DNA of 22,939 nt. Source: a virus. Numbering within the stretch: position 1 is the stretch's first letter; each line of letters starts with the position of its first letter. The position numbers and the translations under genes are program-made. Positions 7,809 through 16,400 of this stretch are shown here, in pieces. The stretch lies in the IMG/VR virus record IMGVR_UViG_3300005731_000265, positions 1 through 22,939 of that record; one strand, 5' to 3'. Under the pieces are notes generated by a model. It was not told the DNA's origin and did no database searches. It saw only the letters and a list, made by a program, of their open reading frames with translations.

Positions 7809-7834
7809 CCTGACACACAAAACGGGAGGCCGAT

Positions 7835-8062
7835 ATGGCTGAAGTAAAGAAATCGAACCTCAAGGTTCTCCGCGAAATCCGCATCAAAGGTAAGGCTGTG
7901 GGTAAAGGCTCTGTCATCGCCAAGTCGGAATTCGCCAACAAAGGTGACTGGTTGAACCTTTGCGGCATGAAACCAGCGCGCCTCGAAGAAACGGATGACG
8001 GTCTCAAGAAGATCGACCCCGTGAAGGCGAAGAAAGACACCAAACTGCCGGGCGCCAAGTAA
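7835..8062 (+). CDS. Small basic hypothetical protein after capsid
   Basis: This 75-residue protein is lysine-rich and starts MAEVKKSNLK. It has a short beta-like segment (LREIRIKGKAVGKGSVIAKSEF) and a charged tail ending KLPGAK. It has a strong ribosome-binding site (GGGAGG, 7824-7829). Its place between the capsid and an FII-like joining protein suggests a head-related role, for example where lambda encodes FI, but I do not recognise the family. The pattern GKAVxKGSVI resembles small proteins seen next to capsid genes in other phages. Its stop overlaps the next start (TAATG), so the two are probably translated together. Confidence 0.75.
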   Translation: MAEVKKSNLKVLREIRIKGKAVGKGSVIAKSEFANKGDWLNLCGMKPARLEETDDGLKKIDPVKAKKDTKLPGAK

Positions 8063-8373
8063 TGCCCGCGTCGTTCATTGAAAACGACATCACACACATG
8101 CTCGCCTCGTCGGATTTCGGCGAGGCGAGTGGTTCTGTGACATGGAAAGGTAACGCCGTCGATGCGATCTTTGACGACGAGGATGTTGAACTGACTCTCG
8201 GTGAGGGTGTCGGTCAGATCATCCCGCAACCTATGCTCACGGGTAAAACCGCCGACTTCCCGAGTATCGCTGACGGCGATGCTGTGGTGGCTGACGGTCG
8301 CAATTTCGTGGTGAAGAACTGGAAACGGGACGGCACTGGCGAGATTGAGATTTTCCTTGAGGAACAGGTCTAA
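8062..8373 (+). CDS. Head-tail joining protein, lambda FII-like
   Basis: This 103-residue protein resembles the lambda gpFII group. Features are a short N-terminal helix, the segment KGNAVDAIFDDEDVEL (FII has a GVFDDPE pattern here), and a central strand-turn (PSIADGDAVVADGRNFVV) equivalent to the GDTLTIGEENFWV region. A final strand lies at DGTGEIEIFLEE. In the family it joins the head connector to the tail. The gene order (capsid, small protein, this gene, tail terminator, tail tube) is the lambda order E-FI-FII-Z/U-V and supports the call. The start shares one base with the preceding stop, and the stop TAATG overlaps the next start. Confidence 0.75.
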   Translation: MPASFIENDITHMLASSDFGEASGSVTWKGNAVDAIFDDEDVELTLGEGVGQIIPQPMLTGKTADFPSIADGDAVVADGRNFVVKNWKRDGTGEIEIFLEEQV

Positions 8374-8825
8374 TGGCACATGTCCGCGCTCAGATACGTG
8401 AACGGTTCAAGACCGTGCTCGACGCCGCGCTCGGTGCCGGTTATGACATCTACGCTTCACGCAAGTACAGCCACAACATCAAGACCGGTACGGCCCTTGT
8501 GGACATGCGTTTCCTTAACGATCAGACGTCAGACGTCGAGGCGCAACTGTCAGGTGTTCGCGAGCACACAGGCAGTCTTTACATTCGTGTGCAGCGACCC
8601 GCGATGGAAAGCGACCTTGACGATCTGCTTGACGCAGACGAGACCAGTATCGTCGAGGCCGTCGAAGCCGAAAACTTTCGTGACCTGCTCACCGAAGACC
8701 CTGAATTGATGCAGGTCAATTTCTCAGATGATGCGTCCGGCGCCCAAGCTGTCGGCGCTATTGTCTTACGTTTCGATGTCGAGTATCGTATCGAAAAAGA
8801 TAACCCTGAAACAGTTGTTCCATGA
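8373..8825 (+). CDS. Putative tail terminator protein (gpU-like)
   Basis: This 150-residue protein has an N-terminal helix (RAQIRERFKTVLDAAL), several strands (TALVDMRFL, HTGSLYIRVQRP), an acidic helix (SDLDDLLDADETSIVEAVEAENF) and a final strand (AIVLRFDVEYRI). This order is that of lambda gpU-like tail terminators, which cap the finished tail tube and form the head interface. Its place between an FII-like joining protein and the tail tube gene fits. Sequence similarity in this family is low, so the call rests mainly on layout and position. It could instead be a gpZ-like tail completion protein. Confidence 0.65.
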   Translation: MAHVRAQIRERFKTVLDAALGAGYDIYASRKYSHNIKTGTALVDMRFLNDQTSDVEAQLSGVREHTGSLYIRVQRPAMESDLDDLLDADETSIVEAVEAENFRDLLTEDPELMQVNFSDDASGAQAVGAIVLRFDVEYRIEKDNPETVVP

Positions 8826-8834
8826 GGTGATTGA

Positions 8835-9224
8835 ATGGCACGTTATAAAGGTAAAGAAGGCGATCTTAGCGTCGGCGGTACGTCATTGGGGGAGCGCATC
8901 AGTTTCGACATCGAAACGAGCGTCAACACCGCGGACGCATCCACACAGGGCAATGACTGGACCGACACCGACGGTTTGCAGTTGAGCGCGACAGCGAACG
9001 TCGAGGTCTTCTGGGATCCAGGTGATGATCAGCAAAACCTGCTCGTTCCTGGTGACACGGTCAATTGTATCTTCTACCTGGGTGGCAACACTACCGGGCT
9101 GGTTGAGATTTCCGGCAACTTCCTCGTCGAGACGAGAAGCGTGGCCGTTCCGGTTGGTGATCTGGTCAAGACGAACCTGACTCTCCGCAACAAAGGCGCC
9201 ATCACAGAAAGCACAATCGCATGA
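8835..9224 (+). CDS. Major tail (tube) protein
   Basis: This 129-residue protein is beta-rich with little helix (GKEGDLSVGGTSLGERISF, GLQLSATANVEVFW, TTGLVEISGNFLVETRSVAV, TNLTLRNKG). Size and pattern fit a siphophage tail tube subunit of the lambda gpV core type, here without the extra C-terminal immunoglobulin-like domain of lambda. Stacked rings of these subunits form the tail tube through which DNA passes. It has a good ribosome-binding site (GAGGTGA, 8824-8830). It directly precedes the tail assembly chaperone, which it overlaps by 4 bases, and the tape measure follows. This is the standard siphophage order. Confidence 0.82.
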   Translation: MARYKGKEGDLSVGGTSLGERISFDIETSVNTADASTQGNDWTDTDGLQLSATANVEVFWDPGDDQQNLLVPGDTVNCIFYLGGNTTGLVEISGNFLVETRSVAVPVGDLVKTNLTLRNKGAITESTIA

Positions 9225-9592
9225 CCAATTTCGCAGAACTGATTCGCAAGGAAGTGGCGCAAAGCGCGCAGGACCGTGGCACATGGACCGGCGAACTCGG
9301 TGGCACCACCGTGACCATCTACGCCAAGCCGCTTTGCCCCGCTGATCACGAATATGCTCGTAAAAAGGGCTATCCGGATTTCATGTCGAACATGCCGATG
9401 GGTGCGATGGTGCACCTGCTAGCGCGCAAGGCAGAGAGCGAAGCTGGTTCGCCTATTTTCCGTCCGAACGCTGACGTCCCGATCCTCAACAAGATGGGTC
9501 AGGACAAGATTGCCGAAATCTTCGGTGAGTTGTTCGCTGGTCAGATGGAAGGTGAGGACGACGCGGCTCATGAGGAACGCCTGGGAAACTAA
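9221..9592 (+). CDS. Tail assembly chaperone, zero-frame product (gpG-like)
   Basis: This 123-residue protein sits between tail tube and tape measure, the place of lambda gpG. It has a beta-hairpin (TWTGELGGTTVTIYAKPLC), a helix-rich middle and an acidic C-terminus (GEDDAAHEERLGN). Tail assembly chaperones bind the tape measure protein and bring tube subunits to it; they are not part of the virion. The gene ends in the slippery heptamer GGGAAAC immediately followed by TAA, so part of the ribosomes should shift to the -1 frame and make the longer form listed separately. ATG 9221 overlaps the tail tube stop (ATGA). Confidence 0.82.
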   Translation: MTNFAELIRKEVAQSAQDRGTWTGELGGTTVTIYAKPLCPADHEYARKKGYPDFMSNMPMGAMVHLLARKAESEAGSPIFRPNADVPILNKMGQDKIAEIFGELFAGQMEGEDDAAHEERLGN

Positions 9593-9738
9593 GGGCAGAC
9601 GAGGAATCCCTCGTCTGTTACCGTCTCGCAGAAGCGTTACACGAAGACATTGATGTTGTGCGTCATTGGTCATATGAAAAGATACGGGGATGGCTCGCGT
9701 ATTTTGAGATAAAAGCGGAGGAAAACGAGAATGCCTAA
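9221..9738 (+). CDS. Tail assembly chaperone, -1 frameshift product (gpGT-like)
   Basis: If ribosomes slip back one base on the heptamer at 9583-9589, reading continues from base 9589 in the -1 frame to a TAA at 9736-9738, which overlaps the tape measure start. This adds 49 residues, giving 172 in all. The added part begins LRADEESLVCYRLAEAL and contains HWSYEKIRGWLAYFEIK, a compact helical domain with a conserved-looking Trp/Tyr pattern and no internal stop. In lambda the same arrangement makes gpGT, whose T part binds tail tube subunits while G binds the tape measure. Without the frameshift the 138-base stretch before the tape measure would be noncoding, out of keeping with the dense packing elsewhere. 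Confidence 0.85.
9583..9617 (+). promoter_or_regulatory. Programmed -1 frameshift signal
   Basis: The heptamer G-GGA-AAC (9583-9589) is in the correct X-XXY-YYZ phase of the chaperone frame. It is followed at once by the TAA stop. After a 6-base spacer (9590-9595) comes a perfect 9-bp hairpin, CAGACGAGG (9596-9604) and CCTCGTCTG (9609-9617), with a 4-base loop. Heptamer, spacing and stem all match known -1 frameshift signals; lambda uses GGGAAAG at the same place. Confidence 0.87.
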
Positions 9739-11404
9739 AGGTGTCAATTTTCAGTTTACCGCTACGAACAAAGCCAAGGGTGCCATGCATGGCGTCCAGC
9801 GCGACCTTCAGGGCATTCAGCGACATACTCGCCAGACGATGCAGGTACAGCAGTCATGGAACCGTGGTCTGAACGCAAACCGACGCGCCGTACAGCAACT
9901 CGGATTTCAGGTGTCGGACTTCGCGATTCAGGTTTCCGGCGGTCAATCTGCTATGCTTGCTTTCGTGCAACAGGGTGGTCAAATCCTACAGTTCTTCGGA
10001 CCACTCGGTGCCACGGCGGCGGCGTTGCTTGCGATCTTCGGTTCGATGGCGATTGCGTTCGTCAAGTCGGGTCACGCGTTGTCGGAACTGATTCCGTTGA
10101 CCGGTGTGCTGGAAGAGGATTTCAGGGCGATTGGCACAGTCCTTGCGTCGGTGGGTGATGCCATGCTCACTGTCGCCAACCTGATCGTGAACAACCTCGA
10201 CACCATCGTCATCGCCATTGCAATTGTCGTCGGCTGGATTGGTACGAAATGGGTGATCGCAATGGTGGCGGCGAGTTCCGTCACGTCCGCGTTCATCGGC
10301 GTTCTACGTGCTGCCGCGGTATCGTATCATTTGGCAGGTGCGGGTGCAGCTGCGGCAACAGTCGCGACGTCCGTGTTCACGGGCGCCTTGCGCGTACTGC
10401 GCGCCGTGCTCATCTCACTCGGCCTACCCGCTCTGATCATTGCGGCAGCGATCCTTGTCGAGCGTTTCCTTGCTTTGTCACAAGCGGCCGGTGGATGGGG
10501 TAATGCGCTAGGACTGCTTGCCGACGTGGCGAAAGAGGTTTTTGAACGAATCGGGCTCGCCATGTCGTATATTCCTGTTGCGATGCGCGCCGCGGCGAAC
10601 AAAATGGCGGCGTGGTTTATCGAAAAACTTGCTGACATGTCGTTCCACTTCCTCGACTTCATGGCGGACGTGACGGACGGTTTCAACACTATCTTCGGTA
10701 CGAATCTGAAACCGATGGGTGGCGGCATGGACGTGTATATGCGCGGGGTTGCCTCGTCTTTCCGAGAAGCGGGTAGTGCTGCGTCGAAGACAGGGGATGA
10801 AATCAAGAAAGCGATGACCGCGCCGCTCACTTCGATCGAGAAGATCAGAGAGCTCGTCAAGGAAACGAAGATTGATCTGCGTGACCTATTTGGTGGCGGC
10901 ACGGAAGGTGACGGCGGGGATTCTGCAGCAAGTCGTGCGAAAAAGGAAGCGGACCGGATCGAGAAGATTTTCAAGGATATGCAAAAGTCGATTTCCGACA
11001 GCATGTTGTCCGGGTTCAAAGCGTTGTTTGACGGGTCGAAGTCGTTCGGTGACGCTGCTCGCGACATTCTTGGCAACATTCTCGACAACGTTATCGATCT
11101 TCTCATGACACCTATCTTCAACAGCATCGCAGGCGCCATTACCGGTGGCATTCTCGGTGGTCTGGGTGGCATCGCTTCCTTCGACGGCGGTGGTAGCACG
11201 GGTATTGGTGCTCGCGCCGGCGGTTTGGACGGCAAGGGCGGCAGACTCGCAATGGTACACCCCAACGAAACAGTGGTGGATCACACCAAGGGTCAGAGTA
11301 CAGGCGGTGTGACCATCAACATGAACATCTCAACACCTGATGTTCAGGGTTTCCGCCGGTCCAAGCGACAGATCGCGAACGAACTGAAAGCGGCGATGGG
11401 GTAA
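9731..11404 (+). CDS. Tape measure protein
   Basis: This 557-residue protein has an N-terminal helical part (AMHGVQRDLQGIQRHTRQ, FQVSDFAIQVSGGQSAMLAFVQQGGQILQFFGP in two adjacent runs), long hydrophobic segments at about 91-111 and 158-180 and beyond, and a central Ala-rich helical region. A lysine-rich segment (about 395-430) follows. The Gly-rich C-terminus begins FDGGGSTGIGARAGG and ends with VHPNETVVDH, typical of lambda gpH-type tape measures. These proteins set tail length, plug the tube and enter the host envelope during DNA delivery. At 557 residues it is short for the family, suggesting a short siphovirus tail. Its start overlaps the frameshift product and has a GGAGG ribosome-binding site (9718-9722). 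Confidence 0.92.
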   Translation: MPKGVNFQFTATNKAKGAMHGVQRDLQGIQRHTRQTMQVQQSWNRGLNANRRAVQQLGFQVSDFAIQVSGGQSAMLAFVQQGGQILQFFGPLGATAAALLAIFGSMAIAFVKSGHALSELIPLTGVLEEDFRAIGTVLASVGDAMLTVANLIVNNLDTIVIAIAIVVGWIGTKWVIAMVAASSVTSAFIGVLRAAAVSYHLAGAGAAAATVATSVFTGALRVLRAVLISLGLPALIIAAAILVERFLALSQAAGGWGNALGLLADVAKEVFERIGLAMSYIPVAMRAAANKMAAWFIEKLADMSFHFLDFMADVTDGFNTIFGTNLKPMGGGMDVYMRGVASSFREAGSAASKTGDEIKKAMTAPLTSIEKIRELVKETKIDLRDLFGGGTEGDGGDSAASRAKKEADRIEKIFKDMQKSISDSMLSGFKALFDGSKSFGDAARDILGNILDNVIDLLMTPIFNSIAGAITGGILGGLGGIASFDGGGSTGIGARAGGLDGKGGRLAMVHPNETVVDHTKGQSTGGVTINMNISTPDVQGFRRSKRQIANELKAAMG

Positions 11405-11407
11405 GAC

Positions 11408-12133
11408 ATGGCGTTTGTGGAAGATGTTTTACCGGTTGATGTGGCACCAGGTGCGAGCGGCGGTCCGATGTTTCACACCACCGTGAAGCGTCTGCGCAGT
11501 GGCGCCGAATTCCGCAACAGGTTGTGGCAAAACCCGTTGCGCGATTTTGTCGTGCGTTACAACTCGCGGACCATCGAGCGCATCGAGTCCGAGATACAAA
11601 AGTTCGTGTTCAAAATCGGCGGCGCGCATCTCGGTTTCCGGGCGCGTGACTGGTCGGATTACACCGCCACGGATGAGCAGGTCGGTGTTGGCGATGGGAC
11701 CACGTTTTATTTCCGACTGACAAAGTCGTACGGGACGTATGAGCGCCGCATTCTGAAGCCGGATCCCGCCACTGTGACAATCAAGCTGAACGGTGTCGCG
11801 GTTGACGCTGACAATTGGGCGATCGATGGCAGCAACGGTGTCGTGATCTTCCTTACGGCGCCCGGTATGAATCAGATCGTGACATGGTCTGGCGAATTTC
11901 ACGTGCCGATTCGTTTTGACGATGACATGACCACGATCACGACACTCACGAGCGAGCGCGGCACCCTTGCGAACGTACCGTTGCGCGAAGTCCGTGTTCG
12001 TGAGGTCATCGACGAGGATTTGTACGATCAGATAAGGGACTATCTCGATCTGTTCGACAAAACAGAGCTCGTTGAAATGCTCGACATCCTCGACACTCAC
12101 GTTAACATCAATTGGCCGGGTACATCGCCATGA
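11408..12133 (+). CDS. DUF2460 distal tail protein, GTA gp12-like
   Basis: This 241-residue protein matches the DUF2460/TIGR02217 family, found in Rhodobacterales gene transfer agents (gp12) and related phages. Family features include an N-terminal strand region (TTVKRLRSGAEFRN), the segment FVVRYNSRTIERIESE and GGAHLGFRARDWSDYTA. It also has TFYFRLTKSYGTYERRILKP and the late FDDDMTTITT with VREVIDEDL. In the GTA particle this is the distal tail protein, forming the ring that connects tube and hub. The start follows the tape measure stop by three bases. The terminal Pro-Gly codons carry a GGG that may serve as ribosome-binding site for the next gene, which overlaps by 4 bases. Confidence 0.9.
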   Translation: MAFVEDVLPVDVAPGASGGPMFHTTVKRLRSGAEFRNRLWQNPLRDFVVRYNSRTIERIESEIQKFVFKIGGAHLGFRARDWSDYTATDEQVGVGDGTTFYFRLTKSYGTYERRILKPDPATVTIKLNGVAVDADNWAIDGSNGVVIFLTAPGMNQIVTWSGEFHVPIRFDDDMTTITTLTSERGTLANVPLREVRVREVIDEDLYDQIRDYLDLFDKTELVEMLDILDTHVNINWPGTSP

Positions 12134-12984
12134 GTTTGACCGAACACCTCAGTTCCGGTAACACCACGATCTGCTATTGTTGGGTCGTTCGACGACAGGA
12201 CGGCGAAGTGCTTGGTTTTACCGATCACGATGTCGATGTCGTCGCTGATGGCGTGACATGTCTTTCCACCACCGGTATCACCACTTCGACGTTCGCGCAG
12301 TCGCTCGGTCTCTCAATCGATGATCTGGAAATCGAAGGCGTGATTGACGATGACTCGATCACCGAGGTTGATATCCGGGGCGGTCTTTACGATGGCGCGT
12401 CTGTCGATCTTTACATCGTCAATTGGGACGACACCGACGAGTTTCTGCATCTCGCGTCAGGTGAGTTCGGCGAGCTGGTTGAGACGGACGGCGGTGGTTT
12501 CCAGACTGAATTTCTGTCACGCGTTGTCACGTTGAACCAACCGTCCGGTCGCGTTTATCAACGCACCTGTGACACGGTTCTCGGGTCTGAGGCTTGCACT
12601 GTCGACCTGACAGACCCGTCGTACCGTACGGACACAACCGTTGTTGTTGTGGTCGATGATCGCATGACCGTGGCGTCGCTGTCGGGGTTTGACGACGATT
12701 GGTTCACCCTCGGGAAGATCATCACCGAAGACGGTCAGGAAATAGGCATCCGGCGCCATGTCGGCACGACTCTCGATCTATGGCGCTCACCGGACGTCAC
12801 CATCGAACCAACCACCCCTGTGACCGTCATTGCGGGGTGCAAACAGGACGTGAATACGTGTCGTGAGAAGTTCGACAACGTGCTCAACTTCCAAGGGTTC
12901 AATTTGATACCGGGTAACGACCGCCTCACTGCGTACCCTGTGCGCGGACAGGATGACTATGACGGGGGTAGCTTGTTCAAATGA
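12130..12984 (+). CDS. DUF2163/BR0599-type baseplate hub protein, GTA gp13-like
   Basis: This 284-residue protein has an N-terminal DUF2163 domain (CYCWVVRRQDGEVLGFTDHD, TGITTSTFAQSLGLSIDDLE, DLYIVNWDD). Its C-terminal BR0599-type domain has spaced cysteines (CDTVLGSEACTVDL, AGCKQDVNTCREKF) and the ending NFQGFNLIPG. The pair is typical of GTA gp13 and related phages, where it forms part of the baseplate hub between distal tail protein and central hub. The cysteine pattern suggests a metal or iron-sulfur site. The start ATG 12130 overlaps the upstream stop (ATGA); an in-frame ATG at 12112 lies within the upstream gene and is less likely. The stop overlaps the peptidase start. Confidence 0.9.
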   Translation: MSLTEHLSSGNTTICYCWVVRRQDGEVLGFTDHDVDVVADGVTCLSTTGITTSTFAQSLGLSIDDLEIEGVIDDDSITEVDIRGGLYDGASVDLYIVNWDDTDEFLHLASGEFGELVETDGGGFQTEFLSRVVTLNQPSGRVYQRTCDTVLGSEACTVDLTDPSYRTDTTVVVVVDDRMTVASLSGFDDDWFTLGKIITEDGQEIGIRRHVGTTLDLWRSPDVTIEPTTPVTVIAGCKQDVNTCREKFDNVLNFQGFNLIPGNDRLTAYPVRGQDDYDGGSLFK

Positions 12985-13418
12985 CCACACGGGATGATGT
13001 CATCACCACGGCGCGCGAATGGAAAGGTACGCCGTACAAACACCAGCACTCGACGCGGGGCGCTGGTTGCGACTGTCTCGGTCTTATCCGGGGCGTTTAT
13101 CGTGATCTTTACGGGACAGAACCCGAGACGCCGCCCAATTACAGCCCTTCGTGGGGTGAAGCTGGTCGACGCGAATTGATGATGGAAGCCGCGGGTCGGC
13201 ACCTGATCCAAATCCAGCGTATCGAAGACGCTCGACCAGGTGACGTGCTGATCTTTCGGATGCGGCGTGGTCACATCGCCAAACATTGTGGCATATTGGT
13301 CAGTGACACGCACATGATACACGCATATCAAGGGGCGAAGGAAGTCACGGAGAGTGCTATGGTGCCGTACTGGCGAAACAGGGTCGTTGGTGTATTCTCG
13401 TACCCGGGAGTTGAATAA
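12981..13418 (+). CDS. NlpC/P60 tail peptidase, GTA gp14-like
   Basis: This 145-residue protein is an NlpC/P60 cysteine peptidase of the phage cell-wall peptidase type (TIGR02219, GTA gp14). The catalytic Cys is C32 in GAGCDCLGLIRG. The His is H102 (AKHCGILV), with a following polar or His position at H114 (MIHAY). The fold should cut peptide bonds in peptidoglycan stems so that the tail can cross the wall during DNA injection. It is encoded between hub genes rather than in the lysis cassette, so it is a virion enzyme rather than the endolysin. The start overlaps the previous stop, and the stop overlaps the next start (TAATG). The length is normal for the family. Confidence 0.92.
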   Translation: MTTRDDVITTAREWKGTPYKHQHSTRGAGCDCLGLIRGVYRDLYGTEPETPPNYSPSWGEAGRRELMMEAAGRHLIQIQRIEDARPGDVLIFRMRRGHIAKHCGILVSDTHMIHAYQGAKEVTESAMVPYWRNRVVGVFSYPGVE

Positions 13419-16400
13419 TGGCGACGTTACTCATCGCAGCAGGTGCGTCGGCAGGTGTGTCGGCAGGTGTTACCAGCGTTATTGCGAGCACCGCTATTTC
13501 GGTCGGACTCGGACTCGTAAAAGCAGCGCTGACACCAGATCAGATCGTCAAGCGTAATGGCGCTCGTATTTCGGAAGCACAGATCACGTCTTCGGCTGAA
13601 GGTTCGCCGATCGATGAGCTCGCGGGTCGCGCTCGTATCGGCGGCGAGATGATATGGGCAACGTCGTTCAAAGAGACCGTTGTGACCACCACCGATTCAC
13701 AGGGCGGCAAGGGCGGTCCGAAGCTGGTGACCGAGACCACCGAATATCTTTACAGCACCTCGTTCGCAATTGCCCTGTGTAAATCCGACGGTGACACGAT
13801 CATCGGTCGCGTATGGGCTGACGGCAAGCTGCTCGATCTGAGCAATTTCACGTACCGGTTCTATGACGGGTCTCAAAGTCAGCTACCGGACCCGAAAATC
13901 GAGGCTGTTGAGGGTGTCGGTACGGTCAGTGCGTATCGCGGTGTTGCATACATCGTATTCGAAGACATGCCGCTCGCCGACTTCGGTAACCGCATCCCGC
14001 AAATCAATGTCGAGGTGAACCGCAGCACATCGACCGAATCACCCGCCGCAATGGAAAACAGCCTGCAAGCTGTCAACATCATTCCGGGTGCGGGCGAATT
14101 TGTTTACGGCGTTGAGTCCTATCATTCCGACGATGACGAGGGGAACTCGCTGCCCGAAAACACGACAGGCTCGTCAGGTAACACCGACTTTGTGGCGTCG
14201 CTGGATCGCCTCGCCGACATCGTACCGGGCGTAACGTCTGCGTCACTGGTTGTCTCGTGGTTCGGTGACGACACGGACGCGACGGTTTGTACCGTTCGAC
14301 CAAAGGTTGACAACACCACGAAGAACGTGAAGCCGTCAGCGTGGCGTGTGTCAGACAGGGTGCGGTCAAATGCGGAACTGGTGAGCGATTATGACGGGTC
14401 GCCGGCGTTTGGCGGCACACCATCGGATCAGACGGTGCGCGAAGCGGTCGCTGAGATGAAAGAACGCGGTCTGCGTGTCATGTTCTACCCGTTCATGCTC
14501 ATGGACACCACTGGCTACCCGTGGCGTGGTGAAGTGGCCGGAGACCCGACGAACTTCCTTGGCACTGCGGCACCGGGTGACTTCGCCTCATGGAACGGGA
14601 CGCAAATTGCGTACACCGGTCCGAACGAATGGTCACATCGCAGATTCATTCTGCACTATGCGCGTTTGCTCGAAGATTTGCTCGACAGCGGTGACGCGTT
14701 CCTTGTCGGGTCGGAGATGGTCGGTCTGAGCGCGGCACAGGCGTCATGGGGTACAGGTCTCGCAACGCTGATGACCGACGTGCGTACAATCCTCGACGCC
14801 GGCGTGAACGTATCCTATGCGTCCGACTGGTCGGAGTATGACGAGGCAAACCTCGCACCCGTGTGGTCATCTGCGGATTTCATCGGCATTGATTGGTATT
14901 TACCGCTCACTGACTGGCGCACGTCCAGCGACGAGACATACACACGGCAGCATTTCATCGACGGTGTCACGGGCGGTGAATATTGGGACTATTACTATGC
15001 GTCCGAAGCTGATCGTGAGAACAACGTGCGGACGCCCATAACGAGTCCGGAATATCGTCAGAAAGACATCGGCTATTGGCGTGACAACAACGTCTCTGGC
15101 AAACCGATATGGCTCACCGAGTTTGGTTGCGGCGCCGTAGACAAAGGTGGTAACCAACCAAACGTGTTCCCTGACGAGAAGACGGGTGCGGGTCTGCCGT
15201 ATTTCTCCGATGGTTCGCGGAACGACACCGTACAGCGTCTATACATCGAGGCATTGCTCGAATATTTCGGCGACAACACGTCGATCGTTGATCCGGCGAA
15301 CATGTTCGTGTGGACGTGGGACGCACGCCCGTTCCCCGCCTTCCCGTCCAATCTGACGAAATGGTCCGATGGTGTTAATTGGGAGACCGGTCATTGGATC
15401 ACAGGGCGCGTCGGCGGAGCATCCGTGGCGGAAACTGTCCTCGAATTGTGTTTGCAGATGGGTGTTGACGAGAGTTCTGTCGACGTCACTGGTCTCGCCA
15501 CAATTACGACCCGAATCAGGGGTATGCATGTGACGGACGTGACGTCTGCGCGAGCAACGCTTGAAAACCTGATGGCGACGTATCTGTTCGATGCGTATGA
15601 GGACGGTCCGACACTGGTGTTCATCGATCGGCAGAACTCGACCGAGGTCACCATCGGCGAAGATCACCTGATCGACGAGGACGATTCGAGTCCCTACGCG
15701 CTGACACGAAAGAAAGACACCGACCTTCCGGACCGCGTAAAGGTTGATTTTGTCGACGAGTTGCGCAGCTTTAACGCGGCGTCTGTGGATGGTCACACGG
15801 TTACGGGGTTCAGTCAGCGGATACAGCAATTCACGTCGATTTGCGTCCTCGGGACAGACTACGCCAGGTCACTCGCCGACACGCTGGTGCATGAGCAGTG
15901 GACCGCGCGCAACGGTATTGAGTTCTCCGTTCCGTTCTCGGTCGAAGACACAGGCGATGTGTATCTCGGTGTGCTTAAACCGGGTACTAACTTCACGATG
16001 TTCGGGCGGCGGTATCGAATCATCGAGTTGATTTACAGTGACGCGATGGAAGTACGCGCCGTCGGCTATAACGCCAACGTGTACCTGCCGGTGGATCATG
16101 CCTCGATCGATGCGGACATCGACAGTGTCGCGGCTTATGGTTCGCCCCTCGTAACATTCATGGACATACCGTTACGTGACGCGGACGAACCGAACCAGTG
16201 GTCGCCGCGCATCGCCGCCCGTCAGAACCCGTGGCCGGGTCGTGTACTCTTTTATCGCGAAGACGGTTCCGGTGGGCACACGCTGAACACAAGTGCTGAT
16301 GTCGAAGCCGTGATCGGTGAAACAACGGACGATTTCGCAAAAGGGACGCCGTGGGTGTGGGACGAGAGCGATACGGTCAACGTTCGTTTGTACGATCCGG

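Noticed and set aside
6445-8379. 644-codon open frame on the minus strand opposite the capsid gene
   Set aside because: It is antisense to strongly supported genes (protease-capsid, small protein, FII-like). Its product is His/Arg/Val-rich with no recognisable domain, as expected from codon bias of GC-rich genes.
9596-9617. Hairpin after the chaperone stop as a rho-independent terminator
   Set aside because: No T run follows. Its position 6 bases after a slippery heptamer and the open -1 frame fit a frameshift stimulator better.
9593-9730. Apparent noncoding gap between chaperone and tape measure
   Set aside because: It is coding in the -1 frame through the frameshift signal, so it is not a true intergenic region.
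10327-11265. 312-codon minus-strand frame opposite the tape measure gene
   Set aside because: Pro/Ser/Arg-rich low-complexity translation with no ribosome-binding context; a mirror of the tape measure codon pattern.
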